Below, piece by piece: positions 42,720 through 51,179 of a stretch of DNA of 64,000 nucleotides. The DNA comes from Sphingomonadales bacterium. GTDB taxonomy: Bacteria; Pseudomonadota; Alphaproteobacteria; Sphingomonadales; Sphingomonadaceae. Within the stretch, counting starts at the first letter, position 1. Every line of letters begins with the position of its first letter. The stretch is from assembly GCA_018971065.1 (NCBI GenBank), contig JAGWVC010000003.1, forward strand, positions 22,791 through 86,790. Direction: 5' to 3'. A program made the position numbers and the translations under genes. The notes under the pieces were generated by a model, which made no database searches, had not been told where the DNA came from, and was given only the letters and a program-made list of their open reading frames with translations.

Positions 42720-44189
42720 ATGAATACCCAGACCCCCCACGACCTTTACGAAAAGCGCAAGTCCGTCTTCCCCCGCCAGATCGACGGCAAGTTCCGCCGC
42801 ATCAAGTGGGTGGTCATGCTGGTCACGCTGGGCGTCTACTATGCCACGCCCTGGCTGCGCTGGAATCGCGGGCCTTACGCGCCCGATCAGGCGGTGCTGA
42901 TCGACCTTGCCCACCGCCGCTTCTACATGTTCTCGATCGAAATCTGGCCGCAGGAGTTCTACTTCGTCGCCGGCCTGCTGATCATGGCCGGTATCGGCCT
43001 GTTCCTGATCACCTCGGCGGTCGGCCGCGCCTGGTGCGGCTATGCCTGCCCGCAGACCGTCTGGACCGACCTGTTCCAGCATGTCGATCGCTGGATCGAC
43101 GGTGATCGCAACGCCCAGCTCAAGCTCCAGGCCGCCCCGTGGACCGCCGGCAAGATCGCGAAGCGCGCGTTCAAGTGGTACGTCTACCTGTCGATCGCCT
43201 TCATCACCGGCGGCGCCTGGATCTACTACTTCGCCGACGCGCCCACCCTGCATCACCAGTTCTGGACCGGGCAGGCGCCGCCGGTCGCCTATGCCACCGT
43301 CGCGGTGCTCACCTTCACCACGTTCTGGCTCGGCGGCTTCATGCGAGAGCAGGTCTGCGTCTACATGTGCCCCTGGCCGCGCATCCAGTCGGCCATGCTC
43401 GACGAGAAGTCGCTGCTGGTCACCTACAAGGACTGGCGTGGCGAGCCGCGCGGCAAGGCCAAGGCGAAGGTGGCCGATGGTGACACACTGCCGCCGTTGG
43501 GGGACTGCATCGATTGCGGCATGTGTACCGCCGTCTGCCCCACCGGCATCGACATCCGCGAAGGCTCGCAGATCGGCTGCATCACCTGCGCGCTGTGCAT
43601 CGATGCCTGCGACCGGGTGATGGGCCAGCTCGGCCGCCCGCGCGGACTGATCGATTACGCCACGCTGGAGGATTCCGAGCGCGAGAAGCAGGGCCAGCCG
43701 CCCACCTCGCACCTGAAGCTGATCTGGCACCCGCGCACGCTGGTCTACTTCACGATCTGGTCGGCCATCGGCCTCACCATGCTGTTCATGCTGGGCACCC
43801 GCAAGCACCTCGCGCTCAATGTCGCGAAGGATCGCAATCCGGCTTTCATGCTGCTGTCGAACGGCAAGATCCGCAACGCCTACACCGTCAAGCTGCGCAA
43901 CATGGAAGGCCGTCCGCGCGAAATCCGGCTCACCCTCGACGGCGTGCCGGGCGCGACGATGTGGACCGACGACATGTCGGAACAGGCCGCCCGGCGCCAG
44001 CTCACCCTCCACGCCGATGCCGATGCCACCACGCCGCTGCGCGTCTATGTCGCCGGGCCGCCGCGCACCGCGCCGCAGCCGCTGTCATTCGCCATCGACG
44101 CGCTCGACCGGGAAGGCGGCCACGCCCAGTACAAGTCCAGCTTCGATGCCCCGGAAACCGGTGAAGAATCGCACCACGACCACGATTGA
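42720..44189 (+). CDS. ccoG: Cytochrome c oxidase accessory protein CcoG (FixG)
   Basis: 489 aa membrane protein for cbb3 biogenesis (copper reduction/handling in characterised relatives). Several N-terminal helices lead to the NosR/NapH-like CGYACPQTVWTDLFQ motif. Two [4Fe-4S] ferredoxin motifs follow: CIDCGMCTAVCPTG and CITCALCIDACD. The C-terminal immunoglobulin-like domain (about 360-480) ends in a His-rich tail (EESHHDHD). First gene of ccoGHIS. Confidence 0.96.
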   Translation: MNTQTPHDLYEKRKSVFPRQIDGKFRRIKWVVMLVTLGVYYATPWLRWNRGPYAPDQAVLIDLAHRRFYMFSIEIWPQEFYFVAGLLIMAGIGLFLITSAVGRAWCGYACPQTVWTDLFQHVDRWIDGDRNAQLKLQAAPWTAGKIAKRAFKWYVYLSIAFITGGAWIYYFADAPTLHHQFWTGQAPPVAYATVAVLTFTTFWLGGFMREQVCVYMCPWPRIQSAMLDEKSLLVTYKDWRGEPRGKAKAKVADGDTLPPLGDCIDCGMCTAVCPTGIDIREGSQIGCITCALCIDACDRVMGQLGRPRGLIDYATLEDSEREKQGQPPTSHLKLIWHPRTLVYFTIWSAIGLTMLFMLGTRKHLALNVAKDRNPAFMLLSNGKIRNAYTVKLRNMEGRPREIRLTLDGVPGATMWTDDMSEQAARRQLTLHADADATTPLRVYVAGPPRTAPQPLSFAIDALDREGGHAQYKSSFDAPETGEESHHDHD

Positions 44190-44203
44190 GGAGCACCCCC
44201 CCC

Positions 44204-44716
44204 ATGCACCCCCCCATGCACGCTTCCCCGACAGCCCGCGCGCCCCGCCCGTTCACCGGCTGGCACGCCACCGCGATCCTCGTCGCGTTCTTCGCGGTCG
44301 TCATCGCCGTCAACATCGGCATGGCCCGCCTTGCCATCCACACCTTCAGCGGCGTCGTCGTGCAGAACTCCTACGATGCCAGCCAGAGCTTCAACGGCTG
44401 GCTCAAGGAAGCCGCCCGTGAAAAGGCGCTGGGCTGGGACGCCAGGGCCACCCGCCTCGCCGACGGCCGCGTCGCCGTATCGATCGCGCGGGATGGTGCC
44501 ACGCCCATCCCCGCTGGTGTGGTGCTTTCGGCCGATGCGATCCGCCCGCTGGGCAAGCCCGAGGACCACGCCGTCGCCTTCACCCGCGATGGGGCCGATA
44601 ACTGGGCATCCACCGTTCCGCTCGCACCCGGCCGCTGGAAGCTGCGGCTGACGCTCTCGGGCAAGGACGCCGCCGGCAAGCCGGTGCTCTGGCGCGACGA
44701 GGCTTCGTTCTTCTGA
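44204..44716 (+). CDS. ccoH: FixH/CcoH-family cbb3 assembly protein
   Basis: 170 aa from the ATG at 44204. One N-terminal helix (HATAILVAFFAVVIAVNIGM) and the FixH pattern VVQNSYDASQSFNGWLKEA and LPLAPGRWKLRL-like C-terminus. The ribosome-binding site GAGGAG is separated from the ATG by a C8 tract, and a second CAC7ATG follows, giving an alternative start at 44216. The ccoI start overlaps its stop. Confidence 0.92.
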   Translation: MHPPMHASPTARAPRPFTGWHATAILVAFFAVVIAVNIGMARLAIHTFSGVVVQNSYDASQSFNGWLKEAAREKALGWDARATRLADGRVAVSIARDGATPIPAGVVLSADAIRPLGKPEDHAVAFTRDGADNWASTVPLAPGRWKLRLTLSGKDAAGKPVLWRDEASFF

Positions 44717-46872
44717 TGGCCAGCGCCGCGCCCACGGCTGACCCGGCTGCCGCCGCCACCACCGTCATGGTGGTGCCGGCGATGCATTGCGCCGGGTGCA
44801 TGGGCAAGATCGAGCGCGGCCTCGCCGAAGTGCCGGGCATCACCGCCGCCCGCGTCAACCTCTCCGCCCGCCAGGTCACCGTCAGCCACGATCCGGCGCT
44901 GACCATCCCCGATCTCACCGCCGCGCTGTCCAACATCGGCTTCGCCAGCCAGCCCCGCGCCGACGATCTTGCCGCGCCGCCCTCGGCGGTCAGGCCGCTG
45001 CTCGCCCCGCTCGGCGTCGCCGCCTTTGCCGCGATGAACGTCATGCTGCTGTCGGTGTCGATCTGGTCGGGCGCCGAAGGCGGCACGCGCGAACTGTTCC
45101 ACCTGCTCTCCGCCGCCATCGGCGTCCCCGCGATCCTTTACGCCGGCCGTCCGTTCTTCGCCTCGGCGTGGGGCGCGCTGAAGCGCGGCCGCACCAACAT
45201 GGACGTGCCGATCTCGATCGGCGTCAGCCTCGCCACCGGCCTCTCGCTTTACGAAACGCTGAACCACGGCCGCGATGCCTGGTTCGACGGCACGCTGATG
45301 CTGCTGCTGTTCCTGCTCTGCGGCCGCGCGCTCGATGCGGCGATGCGCGATCGCGCGCGGGCCGGGGTGGACGCGCTGCTGCGCCAGGCCGCCCCCGGGG
45401 CGATGGTCGTCGGAAGGGACGGCACGCTGGAATGGCTCGCCGCGCGCGATCTGCTGCCCGGCATGGTCATCCGCGTCGCCGCCGGCGAACGCCTCGCGGC
45501 GGACGGCATGATCGCCACCGGCAAGACCCGGCTCGATCAATCGCTGCTCACCGGCGAATCCGCCCCGGTCCCGGCGGGCGAGGGCGATGCGGTGCTGGCC
45601 GGGATGCTCAACCTCGATGCCCCGGTCGATGTCCGCCTCGCCGCCGTCGGCAAGGATACTTCGCTGGCCGAGATCGCCCGCCTGATGGATGCCGCCGGGC
45701 AGGGCCGCTCGCAATATGTCCGCATCGCCGATCGCGCCTCGCGCTGGTACGCCCCCGCGGTCCACACCCTCGCGCTCGCCTCGTTCACCGGCTGGATGCT
45801 CCACGGCGCCTCGCTGCACCAGTCGCTGGTCATTGCCATCGCCGTGCTGATCATCACCTGCCCCTGCGCGCTGGGGCTGGCGGTGCCGGTGGCGCAGGTC
45901 GTCGCCTGTGGCGCGCTGATGAAGCGCGGGGTGATGGTCAAGGACGGCTCCGCGCTGGAACGCATGGCGAAAGTGGACCGCGCGCTGATCGACAAGACCG
46001 GCACTCTGACGATGGGCCGCCCGCTGCCCGATCCCGCCGTGCTGGCCGCGCTGCCGCCGCAGGCCGCCGCCATCGCGCTCGGCCTCGCCTCGCACAGCCG
46101 CCACCCGCTGTCCCGCGCGCTGGCCGAAGCGCTTGCCGCCGCCGGCATCCGCGCTGCCACCGTGGCCGACGTCGCCGAAGTGCCGGGCGAAGGCGTCCGC
46201 GCCACATGCGACGGCGTGCTGGTCCGCCTGCGCCGCCCCGAATCGGAAAACGCCGGCCAGGCGATGGCCTGCGTGCTCGACATCGCCGGCCAGCCCGCCT
46301 TCCTGATCCGCTTCGCCGACCGGCTTCGCCCGGATGCGGCACAGGCACTCGCCCGGCTCAAGGCGCTCGGCATCGAAACCTCGATCCTCTCGGGTGACAC
46401 CGCCGCCGCCGCCGCCGAAATGGCGCGGCTTACCGGCATCGCCGCGCAGGGCGCCGCCAGCCCGGCCGAAAAACAGGCCGCCATCGCCGCGCTCCAGGCG
46501 CAAGGCTGCAATGTCCTGATGGCCGGCGATGGTCTCAACGACGGCCCTGCGCTCGCCACCGCCAATGCCTCGATCGCGCCCGGTTCGGCCAGCGATGTCG
46601 GGCGGCAGGCGGCCGACATGGTGTTCCTCACCGATTCGCTGCTGGCGCTGCCGCGCGCGGTCGCCGGTTCGCGCGCGGCGCTGCGGGTGGTGAAGCAGAA
46701 CTTCGTGCTTGCCATCGGCTACAACGTGCTGGCGGTGCCGCTGGCCATCCTCGGCTACGTCACCCCGCTGCTCGCCGCCGTCGCCATGTCCACCTCGTCG
46801 CTGGTGGTCATCGCCAACTCGCTCCGCCTCGCCATCCCCCCACGCGGAGAGCGGAAGGAGAACGGGGCATGA
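44716..46872 (+). CDS. ccoI: Copper-transporting P1B-type ATPase CcoI (FixI)
   Basis: 718 aa. An N-terminal heavy-metal domain with C25-x2-C28 (HCAGCMGK), the transmembrane CPC motif C382-P-C384 (ITCPCALGLAVPV), the phosphorylated aspartate D426 in DKTGT, and the hinge GDGLNDGPAL. It delivers copper for CcoN maturation. Its start overlaps the ccoH stop (TGATG), and its stop overlaps ccoS (ATGA). Confidence 0.97.
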   Translation: MASAAPTADPAAAATTVMVVPAMHCAGCMGKIERGLAEVPGITAARVNLSARQVTVSHDPALTIPDLTAALSNIGFASQPRADDLAAPPSAVRPLLAPLGVAAFAAMNVMLLSVSIWSGAEGGTRELFHLLSAAIGVPAILYAGRPFFASAWGALKRGRTNMDVPISIGVSLATGLSLYETLNHGRDAWFDGTLMLLLFLLCGRALDAAMRDRARAGVDALLRQAAPGAMVVGRDGTLEWLAARDLLPGMVIRVAAGERLAADGMIATGKTRLDQSLLTGESAPVPAGEGDAVLAGMLNLDAPVDVRLAAVGKDTSLAEIARLMDAAGQGRSQYVRIADRASRWYAPAVHTLALASFTGWMLHGASLHQSLVIAIAVLIITCPCALGLAVPVAQVVACGALMKRGVMVKDGSALERMAKVDRALIDKTGTLTMGRPLPDPAVLAALPPQAAAIALGLASHSRHPLSRALAEALAAAGIRAATVADVAEVPGEGVRATCDGVLVRLRRPESENAGQAMACVLDIAGQPAFLIRFADRLRPDAAQALARLKALGIETSILSGDTAAAAAEMARLTGIAAQGAASPAEKQAAIAALQAQGCNVLMAGDGLNDGPALATANASIAPGSASDVGRQAADMVFLTDSLLALPRAVAGSRAALRVVKQNFVLAIGYNVLAVPLAILGYVTPLLAAVAMSTSSLVVIANSLRLAIPPRGERKENGA

Positions 46873-47051
46873 CCGGCCTCGCCTTCCTCCTCCCCGTCGC
46901 GCTCGGTATGGGCCTGCTCGGCCTCGTGGCGTTTTTCTGGGCGCTGAAGAAGGGCCAGTTCGAGGACCTCGACGGTGCCGCCGCGCGCATCCTCATCGAT
47001 GACGACGAACTTCCCGCCGTCCAGCCGGACGTGAAGGCCGATCAGGCATGA
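46869..47051 (+). CDS. ccoS: cbb3 oxidase maturation protein CcoS
   Basis: 60 aa. One helix (LAFLLPVALGMGLLGLVAFFW) followed by the family's ALKKGQFEDLDGAAARIL segment. Start overlaps the ccoI stop and its own stop overlaps the next small gene as ATGA. Needed for cofactor insertion in cbb3 oxidases. Confidence 0.94.
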   Translation: MTGLAFLLPVALGMGLLGLVAFFWALKKGQFEDLDGAAARILIDDDELPAVQPDVKADQA

Positions 47052-47299
47052 CCCGCTTCGACATCCTGTTCGGCCTCGTCTCGCTGCTGCCGGCTGCGGT
47101 CAACACCACGCCGGGCCATTCGGCGCAGACGTTGGTGGCCAGCCTGTGTACCGGCGACGGCGTGGCCCGTACCCTCCAGATTCCGGTCGGTCGCACTGGA
47201 CTGCCGGGTGGCGAGCAGCCGGGCTGCTGCGCCAAGGGTTGCCACTCCGGCGCCAGCCGCAAGCGCCCCGTGCGCCGGATGGTCAAGCCCGAAGCCTGA
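47048..47299 (+). CDS. Small Cys-rich protein, unknown, translationally coupled to ccoS
   Basis: 83 aa. ATGA overlap with the ccoS stop indicates true translation. The N-terminus (MTRFDILFGLVSLLPAAVN) is weakly hydrophobic and could be a signal or anchor. The C-terminal half has a cysteine/histidine cluster (PGCCAKGCHSGASRKR) with an earlier Cys in ASLCTGDG, which could bind copper or iron. I do not recognise the family. Position at the end of ccoGHIS makes a role in oxidase maturation possible (inference). Confidence 0.65.
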   Translation: MTRFDILFGLVSLLPAAVNTTPGHSAQTLVASLCTGDGVARTLQIPVGRTGLPGGEQPGCCAKGCHSGASRKRPVRRMVKPEA

Positions 47300-47345
47300 T
47301 CCTTCGCCCAAGCTTGATCCTTCGCCCAAGCTTGATCCTTCGCAA
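47298..47345. repeat. 18-bp tandem repeat upstream of hemN, about 2.6 copies
   Basis: Unit GATCCTTCGCCCAAGCTT at 47298-47315 and 47316-47333, followed by a partial copy (GATCCTTCGC) at 47334-47343. It begins at the last codon of the small Cys-rich gene and lies in the 82 bp leader of hemN. Confidence 0.85.
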
Positions 47346-47381
47346 TGAATGTTGCCCGTTGCGGTGCAATCTCGGCCCATC

Positions 47382-48692
47382 ATGTGGACCTACTACCCCG
47401 AACTGCTGGAACGGCCCGTGCCGCGCTACACCAGCTTTCCCACGGCGGCCGAATTTGGCCCGCTGGGGGCAGAGCCGGTCGAAGCCGCGCTCGCCACCAC
47501 CGAGGGAGAGGTTTCGCTCTACGTCCACATCCCGTTCTGCCAGGAAATCTGCTGGTACTGCGGCTGCAACACCGGCGCTGCCAACAAGCGCAGCCGCCTC
47601 GAATCCTATCTGGAAACGCTGCATCAGGAAATCGCGCTGGTGGCGCGCAAGCTGGGGCGCAAGGCGCATGTCACCCGCGTGGCCTTCGGCGGCGGCAGCC
47701 CGAACGCCATCACCCCCACCGATTTCGTCCGCATCGTCGCCGCGCTCACCGCCTCGTTCCGGCTGGAAGACTCGGTCTGGTCGATCGAGCTTGATCCGCG
47801 CACGCTGCCCGATGTCTGGGGGCCGGTGCTGCGCCATGTCGGCGTCACCCGCGCCAGCATGGGCGTGCAAACCTTCGCGCCGCATCTTCAGGAAGCCATC
47901 GGCCGCGTCCAGCCTGACGACATGATCGTGCGCGGCACCAGGCTGTTGCGCGACGCCGGGGTCGGCTCGATCAACTTCGACCTGATGTACGGTCTCCCCG
48001 GCCAGACCATTGACGATCTTGCCCACAGCCTCGCCCGGACCGTCGAACTGGGTGCCGATCGCATCGCGCTGTTCGGCTATGCCCACGTGCCCGACATGCT
48101 GCCGCGCCAGCGCCGCATCGATGCCACCGCGCTGCCCAGTCAGGCCACCCGCTTCGCGATGGCGGCAATGGGCCACGATTTTCTGGTGGGCCACGGCTAC
48201 GTTCCGGTCGGCTTCGACCATTTCGCGCTGCCGGGGGACGCCATCGCCCGGGCCACGCTCAATGGCACGCTGCGCCGCAACTTCCAGGGCTTCACCGAGG
48301 ATCAGGCCCCGGTGCTGATCGGCATCGGCGCCTCGTCGATCTCGTGCTTCCCCGGCGTGCTGGCGCAGAACGACAAGAACGCGGGCCGCTACCGGATGCT
48401 GCTGTCGCAGGATCGCCTGCCCATCGCCCACGGCATCGAACGCACCGCCGCCGATGCCGAAACCGGCGCCATCATCAACGCCTTGCTGTGCCAGGGCGAA
48501 GCGCGGCTCGATGCCGCCCACGCCCGCGCGATTGCCCCGGCGCTGCAGCCGTTCCTCGATCGCGGCCTCGCCACGCTGGCCGATGACCGCCTGCGCATCC
48601 TTCCCGGCGGCCTGCCTTATGCGCGCACTATTGCCGCGCTGTTCGACCCTTATCGGCAGGTGTCGCAACGCAAGTTCAGCTCGGCGGTCTGA
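47382..48692 (+). CDS. hemN: Oxygen-independent coproporphyrinogen III oxidase (radical SAM)
   Basis: 436 aa. The radical-SAM cluster motif C53-x3-C57-x2-C60 (PFCQEICWYCGCN), then RVAFGGGSPNAI, SMGVQTF and FDLMYGLPGQT identify HemN and not the HemW paralogue. The start MWTYYPELLERPVPRYTSFP at 47382 is family-typical. It makes protoporphyrinogen for haem without oxygen and is logically grouped with cbb3 oxidase genes and FNR. No FNR box was found immediately upstream. Confidence 0.95.
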   Translation: MWTYYPELLERPVPRYTSFPTAAEFGPLGAEPVEAALATTEGEVSLYVHIPFCQEICWYCGCNTGAANKRSRLESYLETLHQEIALVARKLGRKAHVTRVAFGGGSPNAITPTDFVRIVAALTASFRLEDSVWSIELDPRTLPDVWGPVLRHVGVTRASMGVQTFAPHLQEAIGRVQPDDMIVRGTRLLRDAGVGSINFDLMYGLPGQTIDDLAHSLARTVELGADRIALFGYAHVPDMLPRQRRIDATALPSQATRFAMAAMGHDFLVGHGYVPVGFDHFALPGDAIARATLNGTLRRNFQGFTEDQAPVLIGIGASSISCFPGVLAQNDKNAGRYRMLLSQDRLPIAHGIERTAADAETGAIINALLCQGEARLDAAHARAIAPALQPFLDRGLATLADDRLRILPGGLPYARTIAALFDPYRQVSQRKFSSAV

Positions 48693-48759
48693 ACGCCGGT
48701 TTCACCGACAGAATGGGCTTGAAGCGTGGGCAGGGCGGCGATAACCTGCCGCTGCCACC

Positions 48760-48800
48760 AAAAAAATGAGCGGCCGTTTTCCGAAGAAAGCTGACCGCTC
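48760..48800 (-). terminator. Rho-independent terminator of the candidate small RNA
   Basis: Reading the minus strand: GAGCGG (48800-48795), an internal TTTC-TTCG-GAAA stem with a stable tetraloop, CCGCTC (48773-48768), then A and seven T (48766-48760). It has the strong stem and U-run form and points away from dsbD. Confidence 0.8.
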
Positions 48801-48932
48801 CAGGTGGGGAGAAAGCAAGAAACCAAAGCAGGACTGGATCGACCAGCCCGAAAATCCGGGTGCGGTGAGGGGGTGAACCCTCACCGCGGCCGGTGGGAAA
48901 GACCCCCCACGGGCAGTCCCACCAAGCTTGAC
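48760..48932 (-). ncRNA. Candidate FNR-activated small RNA
   Basis: The minus strand of this 317 bp gap has a complete transcription unit without a credible reading frame. An FNR box at 48965-48978 is centred about 41 bp upstream of a start predicted from a -10-like CCTAAA (48944-48939). The RNA, about 170 nt, contains a perfect 10-bp hairpin (GCGGTGAGGG/CCCTCACCGC, 48854-48879), further stems (GTGGG/CCCAC; CCCGGATTTTCGGG) and a terminator ending at 48760. Unpaired C-rich stretches (TCTCCCCACC) could pair with ribosome-binding sites. The rest of the gap toward hemN shows nothing. Existence is inferred, not observed. Confidence 0.6.
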
Positions 48933-48964
48933 TTCGGGTTTAGGACGCGCTTTCCCGTTCCACC

Positions 48965-48978
48965 TTGATCGGCGTCAA
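48965..48978 (-). promoter_or_regulatory. FNR/FixK box (TTGATCGGCGTCAA) with class II promoter geometry
   Basis: TTGAT-N4-GTCAA. On the minus strand a CCTAAA -10-like element lies at 48944-48939, giving a start near 48930-48932, which puts the box centre at about -41. No protein-coding gene on either strand starts downstream of it, only the candidate small RNA. Confidence 0.7.
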
Positions 48979-49009
48979 AAACCGCCAGGGGTGCAATTTT
49001 TTTGGAAAA

Positions 49010-51094
49010 TTACCGCGAAGCCTTCGCCAGCCCGGGCAAAAGCTCGGGCCTCAGCACTTGCGGCAGCACCTGTTCCGCACCGCCGCCCGCCGGATACCAC
49101 AGGTACAGCGGCACCCCCGCCGCGCCATGCGCGGTCAGCGTCCGCGTGATCGCCGGATCGCGCCGCGTCCAGTCGCCGCGCAGCACCGTCACCCCGGCCT
49201 TGGCGAATGCGGCCCGTGTCGCCTCGGTCTCGATTGCCACGTTCTCGTTCACCTTGCAGGTCAGGCACCAGTCGGCGGTGAAATAGGCGAACACCGGCCC
49301 CCGCTTGCGCGCTTCCGGCAGGCCTGCCTCGGACCAGGGCTTCGCGTCCAGCATCCCGGCGGATTCGCGCGTCGGCTCCCCCTTGAAATGTGGCAACACC
49401 CCGGCCGCCACCGCCACCAGCGCCGCCGTTGCCAGCGCAAACCGCCCGGCTGCCCGGCCGGCGCGCTGCGCATGCCCGATCCCCGCCAGCACCGCCAGAA
49501 GGCCCAGCGTCACCACCCCCGCCGCCAGCGCGAACGGCCACCCCGCCAGCCGGCTCGCCAGCCACAGCAGGGCCAGCGCGGTCAGCGCCATCGGTACCGC
49601 CATCACCCGCCGGAACGTGTTCATCCACGCCCCCGGCTTCGGCAGCATCCGCCGCAGCGCCGGCACGAACGCCAGCGCCAGGAACGGCAGCGCGATCCCC
49701 AGCCCCAGCGTCGCGAACAGGGCCAGCGCCGCCGCCACCGGCAACAACAATGCCGCGCCCATCGCCGCCGCCATGAACGGCCCGGTGCAGGGCGTCGCCA
49801 CGAACGCGGCCAGCAACCCGGTCAGGAACGCCCCCGCCGCGCCGTGGTTTGGCGAAGCCCCCCGTGTAACGAACCCCGGCACCGCGAACTCGAACACCCC
49901 GGCCAGGTTGGCGGTGATCGCCGCCGCCAGCGCCAGCAGCCCGGCCACCACCAGCGGCTCCTGCAACTGGAAGGCCCAGCCCACCTGCTCGCCCGCCGCG
50001 CGCAGCGACAGCATTACCGCGCCCAGCCCCAGGCAGGCGATGATGACGCCCGCCGCATAGGCCACGCCTTCCACCCGCGCGCCCTTCGCGCTTTCGCCCG
50101 CGCGCACCAGGCTCAGCGCCTTCAGGCTCAGGATCGGGAACACGCAAGGCATCACGTTCAGCAGCAAACCGCCGGCCAGCGCCGCCAGCAGCAGCCAGGG
50201 CAGGCTCCGCGCCCCGTCGCCACCGATCGCCTCGCCGCCCTCGGGCACCACCCCCGGCACCGCGCGCAGTTCCAGCCCGTCACCCGCCCGGTTCAGCCGC
50301 AGCACCGCCGGAATCGCCCCGGGAACCACCGGCAAGGCCGTCGCCCGGTCCAGCGTCACCAGCAGCAGATCGCCCTTGCGCGCGAACACCTGCCTGCCCG
50401 CATAAGCCACCACCCGGTCGGCGCCCACGAACACATGCGGGTCCTCCAGCGCCACGCTGGCCGGCAACGGTATCGCCAGCCGCACCGCCTTGCCCGCCAT
50501 CGCGAACGTCGCCGCGCCGCCCAGCGGCGCCGGCAGCTTCATCCGCCAGCCATCGAACCGCGCATCCCCCGGCCCGCCGCCCACCCGCACCACCGTCTGC
50601 AATCGCGCCTTCTCGGGCACGCAGATCGCATCGGTGCAGGCCAGCCAGCTCGCCTCCACCGCCACCGGCAGCATTGCCCCCGGCGCGGCATCCTTCGGCA
50701 CCGTCAGCGGCACCAGCACCGCATAGTCATGCTCATAGACATGGTTCATCAGCCCGGCGATCGTCAGCGTCTCGGGCACCGGATAGCGCAGCGCCCCCAC
50801 GCTCGTCCCCGCTGGCAGTTCCCATTTCAGCGTCATGCCGAACCCGGCATCGCCGGGGTTCAGCCAGTAACCGTGCCAGCCCGGCGCGGGCTGCATCGCG
50901 ATCGCCAGTTCCACCGTCCCGCCCGGTGCCGCCGCCCGTTCAGCCACCAGTTCGGCGGCGATATGGTTCGCCGCGCCCACCGTCTCCGCGCGCGCACTGG
51001 CGGCAAACAGCGCGAATCCCATGCACAGCGCTTGCAACCAGACGGCAACAACGCGCAGATAGGGCAGCGAACAGAAACGCGTCGATGCAGCCAT
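49010..51094 (-). CDS. DsbD/ScsB-like thiol:disulfide interchange protein
   Basis: 694 aa. A signal peptide (VVAVWLQALCMGFALFAASA), a periplasmic N-terminal domain (about 40-300) with the pair C...C in EASWLACTDAICVPEK, eight or so transmembrane helices starting LLLAALAGGLLLNVMPCVFP with the second membrane cysteine in FVATPCTGPFM, and a C-terminal thioredoxin domain with CxxC in FTADWCLTCKVNE. It transfers reducing power from cytoplasmic thioredoxin to the periplasm. The start at 51094 avoids a long Arg-rich leader. Domain order suggests the ScsB branch; c-type cytochrome maturation may depend on it. Confidence 0.9.
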   Translation of the reverse strand: MAASTRFCSLPYLRVVAVWLQALCMGFALFAASARAETVGAANHIAAELVAERAAAPGGTVELAIAMQPAPGWHGYWLNPGDAGFGMTLKWELPAGTSVGALRYPVPETLTIAGLMNHVYEHDYAVLVPLTVPKDAAPGAMLPVAVEASWLACTDAICVPEKARLQTVVRVGGGPGDARFDGWRMKLPAPLGGAATFAMAGKAVRLAIPLPASVALEDPHVFVGADRVVAYAGRQVFARKGDLLLVTLDRATALPVVPGAIPAVLRLNRAGDGLELRAVPGVVPEGGEAIGGDGARSLPWLLLAALAGGLLLNVMPCVFPILSLKALSLVRAGESAKGARVEGVAYAAGVIIACLGLGAVMLSLRAAGEQVGWAFQLQEPLVVAGLLALAAAITANLAGVFEFAVPGFVTRGASPNHGAAGAFLTGLLAAFVATPCTGPFMAAAMGAALLLPVAAALALFATLGLGIALPFLALAFVPALRRMLPKPGAWMNTFRRVMAVPMALTALALLWLASRLAGWPFALAAGVVTLGLLAVLAGIGHAQRAGRAAGRFALATAALVAVAAGVLPHFKGEPTRESAGMLDAKPWSEAGLPEARKRGPVFAYFTADWCLTCKVNENVAIETEATRAAFAKAGVTVLRGDWTRRDPAITRTLTAHGAAGVPLYLWYPAGGGAEQVLPQVLRPELLPGLAKASR

Positions 51095-51179
51095 GAAAGT
51101 CTCGCCGGGCGGGGGAGGGGCATCGCGCGCGCCAACCCATCCCGTGGCATGTGCCGCCGAACCGAAGGATTTGCAAGGA

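Noticed and set aside
48702..48884. 60-codon minus-strand open frame inside the candidate small RNA
   Set aside because: It would start at a GTG within a perfect hairpin, has no ribosome-binding site and runs through the terminator into the hemN side.
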